A stretch of 7,976 bases of DNA from UBA7805 sp036146215 (GTDB taxonomy: Bacteria; Planctomycetota; Planctomycetia; Pirellulales; UBA7805), in assembly GCA_036146215.1 (NCBI GenBank), contig JAYYJN010000214.1:1-7976 (forward strand), given 5' to 3'. The translations under genes and the position numbers were made by a program. The notes beneath the pieces were generated by a model that was not told where the DNA came from, did not search any database, and saw only the letters and a program-made list of their open reading frames with translations. Shown one piece after another: positions 1-6,980 of this stretch. Every line of letters starts with the position of its first letter. Within the stretch, counting starts at the first letter, position 1.

Positions 1-1071
1 CAAGCGCGGCTTGCCACCGTTCTGGATGGGATGGGAGAGGGCGTCATTACGGTTAACGAATCAGAGAGAATTCTGTTTGCAAATCCGGCGGCTGGGAAAT
101 TATTGAACTTTGATCTTCAGGAATCGGCCGGCAGGTCACTCTTGGAGGTCGTGCGTAATCACACTCTGCATGAAGCGGTTATGGAGGCAATCAGCGGAGA
201 AAGTATCGGAAGTCGGGAACTTAAAATCGGTGAAAATCATGATCGTATTCTTAGGGCCAGCTTCACACGGATGCAGGGTGAGCCGTGTCCGGGTATCGTG
301 ATCGTGCTGAACGACTTCACCGATATCCGTCGGCTGGAATTGTTACGACAGGAGTTCATTGCCAATGTCTCCCACGAGCTAAAAACGCCACTGTCTGCGA
401 TCAAAGCCTATGCCGAAACATTGCGGCGGGGTGCAATCGAGGATGAAGTCCACGGTAAAAGATTCGTTGAACGGATTGAGGAGCAAGCGGAAAGACTGCA
501 TCAACTGATTTTAGATATGCTCCATCTTGCCCGCGTGGAATCCGGGAAGCAGGCTTTTGATATCCACTCCATTGCCGTATCCCCCACGATCGAATCCTGT
601 GTGGATGACTTTTTTGAGACAACGCAAGCAAAAAAAATTGCGATCTCCTTCGACCCACCCGATGACGATCTTTTTGTTCAAGCGGACGCCGAGGGCTTGC
701 GGCACATTCTAAGTAACCTGGTCGATAATGCAGTCAAGTATACGCCGGACAATGGATCGATCACCGTTCGCTGGCGCCGCGATGAGGGGTTTGTGGTGAT
801 AGATGTCGTGGATACGGGAATTGGAATCGCTGCGAAAGATCAAGATCGCCTTTTCGAAAGATTCTTCCGCGTCGATAAAGCCCGTTCGAGGGAACTCGGT
901 GGGACTGGCCTGGGGCTTTCAATCGTCAAGCACCTCACGCTCGATTTCGGCGGACAGGTTGGTGTCACGAGTCAGCTTGGCATGGGTAGCACGTTTACCG
1001 TCAAACTGCCGTTGGCCGAACAAGACCACCAATCGGAACAAATGCAGGCCAATTTGAATCCCCTCGCTTAA
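1..1071 (+). CDS. phoR: Phosphate-regulon sensor histidine kinase PhoR (5'-truncated by window edge)
   Basis: Membrane-linked sensor kinase that autophosphorylates and passes phosphate to PhoB when phosphate is scarce. The reading frame is open from base 1, so the first in-frame ATG (31) is probably internal: the codons before it (QARLATVLDG) read as linker into a PAS domain. Numbering from codon 1, 356 residues are visible: PAS about 5-105, dimerisation/phosphoacceptor helix with the H-box 'NVSHELKTPL' (His125), N-box 'NLVDNAVKYTP' (Asn243), G1 'DTGIGI' (from Asp271), F-box 'LFERFFRVD' and G2 'GGTGLGL' (from residue 300). All catalytic boxes are intact. The N-terminal membrane segments expected of PhoR lie outside the window. 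It is followed after 180 bp by pstS, which supports PhoR over a generic PAS kinase. Stop TAA at 1069-1071. The family call is strong; the substrate pathway is inferred from context. Confidence 0.93.
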   Translation, partial: QARLATVLDGMGEGVITVNESERILFANPAAGKLLNFDLQESAGRSLLEVVRNHTLHEAVMEAISGESIGSRELKIGENHDRILRASFTRMQGEPCPGIVIVLNDFTDIRRLELLRQEFIANVSHELKTPLSAIKAYAETLRRGAIEDEVHGKRFVERIEEQAERLHQLILDMLHLARVESGKQAFDIHSIAVSPTIESCVDDFFETTQAKKIAISFDPPDDDLFVQADAEGLRHILSNLVDNAVKYTPDNGSITVRWRRDEGFVVIDVVDTGIGIAAKDQDRLFERFFRVDKARSRELGGTGLGLSIVKHLTLDFGGQVGVTSQLGMGSTFTVKLPLAEQDHQSEQMQANLNPLA

Positions 1072-1143
1072 CTTGCTTTCAATGCACCCGATGTTGCGAA
1101 TGAAATACCGCCTATCTATCGACCCTAAAAGGACCCCCAAAGC

Positions 1144-1176
1144 CTTCATCATTTCTTCACAAAAGAAACCTACATT
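1144..1176 (+). promoter_or_regulatory. Candidate Pho box and -10 upstream of pstS
   Basis: Two 7-bp direct repeats, CTTCATC (1144-1150) and CTTCACA (1155-1161), are separated by an AT-rich 4-bp spacer (ATTT), giving the 11-bp period of PhoB-binding boxes. Nine bp further is TACATT (1171-1176), a 4/6 match to a -10 hexamer with no good -35; this is the arrangement of PhoB-activated promoters, where the box replaces the -35. The repeats depart from the enterobacterial CTGTCAT consensus, so the call rests on spacing, position ahead of pstS and pathway logic. Transcription from here would leave a leader of roughly 70 nt before pstS. Confidence 0.4.
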
Positions 1177-1251
1177 CAGTCCAAAGACAGTCGGTTTTGG
1201 ATCTGATTTTCCGGACCCCATATTTATTTCCACTCACAAAAGGGCGCGATC

Positions 1252-2220
1252 ATGATGATCAGAGGCAATTGTACGGTGTTGTTTTGTTTTGTCTGCTTCA
1301 CTGCAGCCATGTTTTCCGGTTGTGGTCCAAAACAGTCGGCGACCGGCACGGCGGGTCAAGTCACCGGATCAGTAAAAGTGGATGGCTCAAGCACCGTCTA
1401 TCCGGTCACCGAAGCGGTGGCCGAGGAACTACGAACTGTGCACCCAGGCATTCAGGTCACCGTGGGTATCTCCGGGACCGGGGGCGGCATGAAAAAATTC
1501 ACCGCCGGTGAAATTGATATCTGCAATGCATCGCGTGCGATCAAACAACTGGAGGCCGATAAGTGTGCGGCGCAAGGTGTTGAATTCATTGAGTTGGAAG
1601 TTGCCTATGATGGCCTCGCAATCGTGATCAACCCCGAGAACGATTGGTGTGATTGTTTGACCGTGGAACAACTGCGTGAACTGTGGCGACCGGAAAGTGC
1701 TGTAAAAAAATGGAGCGACCTGAACCCCGCATGGCCTGCCGAGGAAATCCGCTTGTATGGCCCGGGAACTGACTCCGGTACGTTTGACTATTTCACCAAA
1801 GCAATAGTCGGGGAAGAGAAGGCGAGTCGCGCTGACTATACGGCAAGTGAGGATGACAATGTGCTGGTCACCGGGGTAATGAACAGTCGCTACGCACTGG
1901 GCTACTTCGGTTACGCGTACTACGCGGAAAACAAGGACAAACTGAAACTACTGGCCGTCGACGGGGGGGATGGCTGCATCAAGCCATCGATGGAAACGGT
2001 CCGCAGCATGAGTTATAAACCACTCTCACGACCGTTATTTATTTACGTCCGCACCGACTCGCTTCAACAACCCGCCGCACGGGATTTTGTGAAATTCTAC
2101 ATGCAATCCGCTGACCAACTCGCGGGTGAGGTCGGCTACGTTCCGGTTTCCCAGCAGGCTGCGGAAATCAATCAAAAGCGACTCGCGGCAGCTATTGGCG
2201 TGAAAGAGGATAAACCTTGA
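1252..2220 (+). CDS. pstS: PstS, phosphate-binding lipoprotein of the Pst ABC transporter
   Basis: High-affinity phosphate receptor that delivers phosphate to the PstCA channel. The 322-aa product starts with a lipoprotein signal peptide: hydrophobic stretch 8-21 and lipobox 'FSGC' with the acylated Cys24. The phosphate-binding signatures are visible: 'DGSSTVYP' (44-51), 'GISGTGGGMKKF' (72-83) and 'GPGTDSGTFDYF' (170-181), with 'ASRAI' at 93-97. This is the pattern of the PstS subgroup found in many non-enteric bacteria. Two adjacent ATGs (1252, 1255) could start; an AAAAGGG about 8 nt upstream serves either. The signal peptide carries three extra cysteines (7, 12, 15) before the lipobox cysteine, which is unusual but does not disturb the hydrophobic core. 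It probably heads the pstSCAB-phoU-phoB transcript and overlaps pstC by 4 nt. The TGA is at 2218-2220. Confidence 0.95.
   Translation: MMIRGNCTVLFCFVCFTAAMFSGCGPKQSATGTAGQVTGSVKVDGSSTVYPVTEAVAEELRTVHPGIQVTVGISGTGGGMKKFTAGEIDICNASRAIKQLEADKCAAQGVEFIELEVAYDGLAIVINPENDWCDCLTVEQLRELWRPESAVKKWSDLNPAWPAEEIRLYGPGTDSGTFDYFTKAIVGEEKASRADYTASEDDNVLVTGVMNSRYALGYFGYAYYAENKDKLKLLAVDGGDGCIKPSMETVRSMSYKPLSRPLFIYVRTDSLQQPAARDFVKFYMQSADQLAGEVGYVPVSQQAAEINQKRLAAAIGVKEDKP
2205..2210 (+). promoter_or_regulatory. Shine-Dalgarno site that fixes the pstC TTG start
   Basis: AGAGGA lies inside the last codons of pstS, 6 nt before TTG 2217. An in-frame TAA at 2211-2213 sits just upstream of that TTG, and no ATG, GTG or TTG occurs in the pstC frame between 2217 and the first membrane helix. 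So this site and the TTG are the only workable initiation pair. Confidence 0.75.
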
Positions 2221-3164
2221 ACCGAGCCACAACAGGACTATTTCCGGAGGAAACTGCTTCGCTCTCGGGAAGCCATGCTTCCACCACAAGGCGAGCGCTT
2301 GAGCGATTCATTCAGCTTGCACTCTGGCTTTGTGCGACCGTCTCCGTGATAACGACCCTCGGCATCGTCATCGTGTTGCTTGCCGAAGCAATTCAGTTTT
2401 TTCGTGAGGTTGCCCCCTGGGAGTTTCTGTTTGGAACCCGCTGGTCTCCCCTGCTCAAACCACAACACTTCGGTATCCTTCCCCTGCTTTGCGGAACCTG
2501 CCTGGTCGCTGCGGGGGCCGCGGTGGTCGCAATCCCCATTGGGCTTTGCACAGCAATCTACCTGAGTGAATATGCACCAAAACTGCTTCGCGAGATTGTC
2601 AAACCGCTGCTTGAAATTCTTGCCGGAATCCCGTCGGTCGTTTACGGTTATTTGGCCATCGTGTTTGTTTCGCCGATCATTCGTTCGCTCTTTGAATCAG
2701 CCAATGTTTTCAATGCTGCCAGTGCGTCGATCGTGGTGGGCATCATGATTCTCCCAATGATTATTTCACTCAGTGAGGAAGTGTTGCGGGCCGTGCCCCG
2801 TTCGTTACGTGAAGCAAGCTACGCACTCGGTGCAACGAAGTTGGATGTCACGCTGAAGGTGGTGGTTCCGGCCGCTTTTTCGGGAATTTTGGCCTCTTTT
2901 CTGCTCGCCATCTCACGGGCGGTGGGTGAGACCATGGCGGTCACGCTTGCGGCAGGTGCGACCCCGAAACTCACGCTGAACCCACTTGAGAGCATTCAGA
3001 CGATGACTGCGTACATTGTTCAGGTCAGCCAAGGTGATACGCCAGCCGGCACGGTCGAATATCGCACCATATTTGCCGTGGGTCTGACGCTGTTCTTCAC
3101 CACGATGCTCATGAACGTGCTCGCGCAGTGGGTGCTACGCCGGACGCGGGAGAAGTATGAATGA
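2217..3164 (+). CDS. pstC: PstC, phosphate ABC transporter permease subunit
   Basis: Inner-membrane channel subunit that pairs with PstA. The 315-aa protein has about six hydrophobic helices, the first near residues 30-57 after a polar cytoplasmic N-terminus. It carries the EAA loop that docks on the ATPase ('EASYALGATKLDV', 199-211) and the permease motif 'RAVGE' (Arg234-Glu238), whose charged residues are important for phosphate passage in PstC of other bacteria. Start is TTG 2217, forming a TTGA overlap with the pstS stop; an in-frame TAA at 2211 rules out any upstream start. Length and motif order are normal for PstC. The order pstC then pstA, and higher similarity to the PstC pattern (long N-terminus, 'LSEYAPK' after helix 2), separate it from PstA. 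It ends in ATGA shared with pstA. Confidence 0.95.
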   Translation: MNRATTGLFPEETASLSGSHASTTRRALERFIQLALWLCATVSVITTLGIVIVLLAEAIQFFREVAPWEFLFGTRWSPLLKPQHFGILPLLCGTCLVAAGAAVVAIPIGLCTAIYLSEYAPKLLREIVKPLLEILAGIPSVVYGYLAIVFVSPIIRSLFESANVFNAASASIVVGIMILPMIISLSEEVLRAVPRSLREASYALGATKLDVTLKVVVPAAFSGILASFLLAISRAVGETMAVTLAAGATPKLTLNPLESIQTMTAYIVQVSQGDTPAGTVEYRTIFAVGLTLFFTTMLMNVLAQWVLRRTREKYE

Positions 3165-4033
3165 GTCTGCAAACGAGTAACCGTCACTCCAGATCGCGAT
3201 TGTTGTCACATGCATTTGCAGGTATTTGCCTGCTGTCCACGCTCAGTTGTATTGCCGCATTGATCTTGTTGCTTTGGCAGGTTTTCTCACATGGTATTGA
3301 CTGGTTGACCTGGGATTTTATTCGTAACCTCCCTTCCCGTTTTCCGGCGAAAGCCGGGATTCGAAGTGCATTGGCCGGAAGCCTCTGGCTACTGGGACTC
3401 ACAGCGGTTATTTCTGTACCGATCGGAATTGGAGCTGCCATTTATCTGGAAGAGTATGCAAATAAAAATCGTTGGCGGACACTCGTGCAAACCAACATCG
3501 CGAATCTCGCAGGGGTGCCCTCGATCGTGTATGGAATTCTGGGCTTGGGTCTGTTTGTCAGGTTCATGGCCCTCGAGCGGAGCATTCTTGCCGGCGCACT
3601 GACGCTATCGCTGGTGGTGCTGCCGATCATCATCCTTGCCTCGCAGGAAGCCCTCCGGGCGGTACCCCCATCGATCCGTAGTGCATCGTTCGCGCTCGGA
3701 GCGACCAAATGGCAAACGGTCTGGCATCAAGTCCTGCCGGCATCGATCCCGGGAATCATGACCGGTGTCATTCTGGCCATCGCCCGCGCCCTTGGAGAAG
3801 CGGCGCCACTGCTGGCCATCGGTGCGGTTGCCTATGTACCGTTCGTCCCAAGCCGTCTGAGCGATGAATTTACGGCACTCCCGATTCAGATATTCAACTG
3901 GTCAGCGCGGCCCCAGGAAGATTTCCATAGTGTTGCCGCCGCTGGAATTATTGTTTTGCTGGGTGTCTTAATCTGCCTAAACGCTATCGCCGTTTTTGTC
4001 CGTTACCGGGCAAGCAAACGGATCCGCTGGTAG
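3161..4033 (+). CDS. pstA: PstA, phosphate ABC transporter permease subunit
   Basis: Second half of the phosphate channel in the inner membrane. The 290-aa protein has about six hydrophobic helices (roughly 20-45, 70-97, 112-135, 139-165, 199-222 and 257-281). The EAA loop reads 'SASFALGATKWQTV' (174-187) and the conserved 'RALGE' is at 209-213. The 'LEEYANKNRW' stretch after helix 2 is typical of PstA. Start ATG 3161 overlaps the pstC stop (ATGA) and has GGGAG (3148-3152) 8 nt upstream, so translation is probably coupled to pstC. The stop TAG is at 4031-4033; the next gene begins after a gap of 60-80 nt depending on which pstB start is right. Confidence 0.95.
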   Translation: MSLQTSNRHSRSRLLSHAFAGICLLSTLSCIAALILLLWQVFSHGIDWLTWDFIRNLPSRFPAKAGIRSALAGSLWLLGLTAVISVPIGIGAAIYLEEYANKNRWRTLVQTNIANLAGVPSIVYGILGLGLFVRFMALERSILAGALTLSLVVLPIIILASQEALRAVPPSIRSASFALGATKWQTVWHQVLPASIPGIMTGVILAIARALGEAAPLLAIGAVAYVPFVPSRLSDEFTALPIQIFNWSARPQEDFHSVAAAGIIVLLGVLICLNAIAVFVRYRASKRIRW

Positions 4034-4110
4034 CATTGAAAACACAATTTCGCTATGATTAACGCCGCTTTTCAAGTTAAGCCCTCGCCGTTTTGAATGT
4101 TCATACGAAA

Positions 4111-4980
4111 ATGAATTTTCCGATCCAGAACGAACAGAACGATAGCGTCGGCGTCTCCAATCGACCGGTTGCTTCGATGGCAAGTACATCTTCGATTGCG
4201 AGATCGAGTGACGAACTGGCAGCTGCCCGCAGCAAGATTGCGGTATCGAACCTTGATTTTTTCTATGGTTCACACCAAGCCTTATTCGATATCACGCTCA
4301 AGGTACCCGAAAATTGTGTCACGGCCTTGATCGGGCCCTCCGGTTGCGGAAAGTCAACCTTCCTGCGTTGCCTGAACCGGATGAATGACATGATTGAAGA
4401 GACGCGACTTTCGGGTAGCGTGCTTCTGGATGGGGAAGATATTTATCGCCCGCGCACGGACGTGGTCGAACTGCGGAAGCGAGTGGGCATGGTATTTCAA
4501 AAGTCGAATCCATTCCCGAAGACCATTTTTGAAAACATTGCTTACGGCCCCAAAGTGGCTGGCACGAGGAAGCGTGCCGTGCTGCAGGAAATCGTCGAGC
4601 ACTCATTAAAACAGGCGGCACTCTGGGACGAAGTCAAAGACCGGCTGAATAAATCCGCCCTGCAGCTCTCTGGCGGGCAGCAGCAGCGGCTCTGCATTGC
4701 CCGGGCACTCGCAACAAACCCCGCCGTATTGCTGATGGATGAACCGGCATCGGCGCTAGATCCTGCTGCGACAGCGCGAATCGAGGATTTGATTTTTGAA
4801 TTGAAAGAAAATTACACGATCGTCATCGTGACCCATAATATGCAGCAGGCTGCTCGCGTTTCTGATCAGACAGCCTTCTTCTTTCAAGGAGAACTTGTGG
4901 AAGCGGGTCCCACCAATACGCTATTCACCACCCCTGCAAAAGCGCAGACCGAAGACTATATCACTGGTCGATTTGGTTAA
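4111..4980 (+). CDS. pstB: PstB, phosphate ABC transporter ATPase
   Basis: Cytoplasmic ATPase that powers phosphate import through PstCA. Taking ATG 4111 (289 aa), the nucleotide-binding core starts near residue 42 ('KIAVSNLDFFYG'). Visible motifs: Walker A 'GPSGCGKST' (75-83, Lys81), Q-loop 'MVFQKSNPFP', signature 'LSGGQQQRL' (186-194), Walker B 'LLMDEP' (Asp210, Glu211) and H-loop 'VTHNMQQAA' (His242); it ends with the PstB-typical 'TEDYITGRFG'. The start is uncertain: TTG 4093 and ATG 4177 are in the same frame and none of the three has a clear Shine-Dalgarno. Any of the first two gives a Ser/Ala-rich N-terminal extension of about 30 residues beyond the usual PstB start. Its stop is 6 nt before phoU. 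Confidence 0.95.
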   Translation: MNFPIQNEQNDSVGVSNRPVASMASTSSIARSSDELAAARSKIAVSNLDFFYGSHQALFDITLKVPENCVTALIGPSGCGKSTFLRCLNRMNDMIEETRLSGSVLLDGEDIYRPRTDVVELRKRVGMVFQKSNPFPKTIFENIAYGPKVAGTRKRAVLQEIVEHSLKQAALWDEVKDRLNKSALQLSGGQQQRLCIARALATNPAVLLMDEPASALDPAATARIEDLIFELKENYTIVIVTHNMQQAARVSDQTAFFFQGELVEAGPTNTLFTTPAKAQTEDYITGRFG

Positions 4981-4986
4981 TCAACA

Positions 4987-5697
4987 ATGAGTAAACACTG
5001 GCAACGTGATCTCGACGCTTTGCAACGCGCAGTCTTAGCGATGTCTTCACAAGTTGAAGAAATGATCGAAAAAGCGTGTCGTGCTCTGCGCGACAGTCGC
5101 ATTGAACTCGTTGATGACGTGATCGCTCTGGAAGAGGGCGTTAACGAACGCGAGGTGCAAATCGAAGAAGAGTGCCTGAAAATCCTGGCGCTGCATCAGC
5201 CCGTGGCGATTGACCTGCGACGGGCGGCGATGCTGCTAAAAATCAATAATGATCTTGAGAGGATGGCAGATCTTGCCGTCAATATTGCAGAGCGCACTCG
5301 CAGCCTTTCGAAATTTTTGACCTTTCACATTCCGGAAAGATTTGACGCGATGGCGCGCCTTGCGATCGGCATGGTGAATTCCGCACTCGATGCATTCGTC
5401 CATTTGGACTCCGATGCAGCCCGCGAAATCTGTCACCAGGACAATCTGGTGGACGACATCAATCGTCAAAATATCGATGAAATGTATCGACGCATGCGTG
5501 ATGATTCTGAAAGTGTTGAGCCTGCGTTGCAATTTTTCTCTTGCTCAAGGCACGTTGAGCGAATAGCCGACTTGGCGACCAACATTGCGGAAGATGTCAT
5601 TTTTCTTGTCGAGGGTGAGATTGCGCGTCATCGCACCGATGAATCTGAAATTTCTCTACAGCCCGTAAAGGACGACAAACCCAGCAGTCCTCGGTAG
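4987..5697 (+). CDS. phoU: PhoU, phosphate-signalling accessory protein
   Basis: Negative regulator that links the Pst transporter to the PhoR kinase and limits phosphate uptake. The 236-aa all-helical protein is close to the usual family length and contains both PhoU repeats. The metal-binding helix motif appears twice exactly 100 residues apart: 'ERMADLAVNIAE' (91-102) and 'ERIADLATNIAE' (191-202). The N-terminal 'LDALQRAVLAMSSQVEEM' is the typical first helix. A polar tail follows residue 215. It begins at ATG 4987, 6 nt after pstB, with no Shine-Dalgarno visible, so coupling to pstB translation is likely. PhoB follows after 25 nt. Confidence 0.95.
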   Translation: MSKHWQRDLDALQRAVLAMSSQVEEMIEKACRALRDSRIELVDDVIALEEGVNEREVQIEEECLKILALHQPVAIDLRRAAMLLKINNDLERMADLAVNIAERTRSLSKFLTFHIPERFDAMARLAIGMVNSALDAFVHLDSDAAREICHQDNLVDDINRQNIDEMYRRMRDDSESVEPALQFFSCSRHVERIADLATNIAEDVIFLVEGEIARHRTDESEISLQPVKDDKPSSPR

Positions 5698-5722
5698 TCA
5701 AATTGAAATAGGAGCCAGCAAA

Positions 5723-6424
5723 GTGAGCGAGAAACGGATTTTAATCATAGAAGATGATCGCTCTCTTGCAGAGGTCATCGGTTACAACCTTGAAGGGCAA
5801 GGCTTTGAGGTCCATATTTCAAGAGATGGCATGGACGGCCTGCAGCATGCGCAACTGAACACGCCCGATTTGATTATTCTGGACCTGATGTTGCCGGTGA
5901 TTGACGGACTCGAGGTGTGTCGACGCCTTCGGGCCGACATCAACACCGAGGGGGTTCCCATTCTGATGCTCACCGCAAAGTCGGAAGAGACCGATCAGGT
6001 GGTCGGTTTTAGTGTCGGCGCCGATGACTATGTCACCAAGCCATTCAGCATCAAGGTCCTGCTGGAGCGAGTCAAGGTCTTGCTCAAGCGGCGCGACCGC
6101 CATGACGAGGTCAAGGACGTTGTCGCCAGTCAGGGCATTGTGATCGACAGGCGACGCCATCAAGCCTCGGTGGATGGCCAACCAATATCCCTGACACGAA
6201 CCGAGTTCAGCCTGCTGGACACTTTGCTACGTCAACCGGGCAGGGCGTTCTCTAGAGCTGAATTGATTCAAACCGCGATCGGGGATGATGCACTGGTACT
6301 CGATCGCACGGTGGATGTGCACGTCCGATCGATTCGCAGTAAGTTGGGTGAAAATGCGGAACTGATCGAAACGGTCCGTGGGATCGGCTATCGGTTCCAT
6401 CACCCGGCAACCGTTCTCAGCTGA
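5723..6424 (+). CDS. phoB: PhoB, phosphate-regulon response regulator (OmpR/PhoB family)
   Basis: DNA-binding regulator activated by PhoR to switch on phosphate-scavenging genes. The 233-aa protein has a receiver domain (about 4-122) with acidic pocket Glu10-Asp11-Asp12, phosphoacceptor Asp54 ('LDLMLP'), Thr84 and Lys106 ('TKPF'). A winged-helix output domain (about 133-228) contains 'LTRTEFSLLDTLL', the recognition-helix region 'RTVDVHVRSIRSKLG' and the wing 'ETVRGIGYRF'. The start is GTG 5723 with AGGAG (5710-5714) 8 nt upstream, a better site than those of pstB or phoU. Kinase family alone cannot tell PhoB from other OmpR-type regulators; the call rests on operon context and on the match of the effector domain. 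No intrinsic terminator is visible after the stop. Confidence 0.93.
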   Translation: MSEKRILIIEDDRSLAEVIGYNLEGQGFEVHISRDGMDGLQHAQLNTPDLIILDLMLPVIDGLEVCRRLRADINTEGVPILMLTAKSEETDQVVGFSVGADDYVTKPFSIKVLLERVKVLLKRRDRHDEVKDVVASQGIVIDRRRHQASVDGQPISLTRTEFSLLDTLLRQPGRAFSRAELIQTAIGDDALVLDRTVDVHVRSIRSKLGENAELIETVRGIGYRFHHPATVLS

Positions 6425-6487
6425 TTCGCAGAACATGCTTGGTTGATTTTCTTCAGCGGGTCGGCTGGCTTCTGTCGCTGCCAGTGA

Positions 6488-6522
6488 TGCGATGCGCTAC
6501 CGATGCTGCGATGCATGCGCTA
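6488..6522. repeat. Imperfect direct repeat between phoB and the convergent gene
   Basis: TGCGATGCGCTA (6488-6499) recurs at 6507-6522 with a 4-bp ATGC insertion (TGCGATGCATGCGCTA). The second copy centres on the self-complementary ATGCAT/GCATGC. It sits in the 134-bp gap between the ends of two convergent genes. No T-tract follows on either strand, so I do not call a terminator. Function unknown. Confidence 0.35.
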
Positions 6523-6558
6523 TCAAGCGGTGCCACATCCTGTCGGTGATGGCCACCA

Positions 6559-6897
6559 TTACCGCGTGAGCAGCCCCACGAGAAACAACAGCCACGGCAG
6601 TAGACAGATCATTAGTCCCCCGACAACCGCGATGCGCGGTATTTCAACTTCCGCAACTTTGATGGCCAGCGGTAAAAACACGATGCCAAGGCTACCCGAA
6701 CAGAGGGCCGTCAATACGACGAGCAATGCCAACGCCCGCAGGGCGTCGGTGGGAACCACACCCGCTGCAACAACAATGCTCAACACCAGAGCAGCCATTT
6801 CACTGAGTAACGCAGTGAGTGTGGAGAGCATCCAGCAGGTAATCATCGCCCGAGCGAGGGGAGAGGGCGACGGCGGCGTTTGTTGCGATCGGTCCAT
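6559..6897 (-). CDS. Small three-helix membrane protein of unknown function
   Basis: I do not recognise this family. The 112-aa product has a short proline/serine-rich N-terminus ('TPPSPSP', 7-13) and then three long hydrophobic segments at about 17-46, 53-79 and 87-110, separated by short loops holding Asp51/Arg54 and Lys80-Glu83-Glu85-Arg88. Codon use looks like that of the neighbouring genes, and the alternation of hydrophobic blocks with charged loops supports a real gene over the longer opposite-strand frame in the same place. The ATG at 6897 has no Shine-Dalgarno and lies only 12 nt after the T-tract of a terminator that ends the upstream gene, so how it is transcribed is unclear; ATG at residue 18 (6846) is an alternative start. 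It converges on phoB. A helper or sensor of membrane stress is possible but unsupported. Confidence 0.6.
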   Translation of the reverse strand: MDRSQQTPPSPSPLARAMITCWMLSTLTALLSEMAALVLSIVVAAGVVPTDALRALALLVVLTALCSGSLGIVFLPLAIKVAEVEIPRIAVVGGLMICLLPWLLFLVGLLTR

Positions 6898-6909
6898 GGT
6901 TCAAAGCGT

Positions 6910-6951
6910 AAAAAAAAGAGCGTGCAAGACACAGGGGTCTCACACGCTCTT
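6910..6951 (-). terminator. Rho-independent terminator of the cysteine-rich gene
   Basis: AAGAGCGTG (6916-6924) and CACGCTCTT (6943-6951) form a perfect 9-bp stem. A 2x2 internal loop is followed by a further 4-bp stem AGAC (6927-6930)/GTCT (6937-6940) capped by a 6-nt loop. Read on the minus strand, the stem runs straight into eight T's (complement of A's at 6910-6917), giving a classical intrinsic terminator for transcripts coming from the cysteine-rich gene, whose stop is 29 nt upstream. On the + strand no T-tract follows the stem, so it is one-directional. Confidence 0.88.
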
Positions 6952-6980
6952 GCTGAATTGATCTCGCGTGAAATGCGTTT

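Noticed and set aside
1181..1200. CCAAA/TTTGG hairpin between phoR and pstS as a phoR terminator
   Set aside because: The stem is 5 bp with a 10-nt loop and no T-tract follows.
1073..1255. 60-aa + strand open frame between phoR and pstS
   Set aside because: TTG start without a ribosome binding site, overlaps the pstS start and contains the candidate Pho box; composition shows no domain.
4036..4059. TTGAAA and TATGAT as a promoter ahead of pstB
   Set aside because: The hexamers are only 12 bp apart, too close for a sigma-70 promoter, and no better -35 lies at 16-18 bp.
6503..6961. 152-aa open frame on the + strand after phoB
   Set aside because: It is antisense to the membrane-protein gene and crosses the terminator hairpin of the cysteine-rich gene. 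The product is a polar Ser/Thr/Ala/Arg mixture with no domain, and no ribosome binding site was seen.
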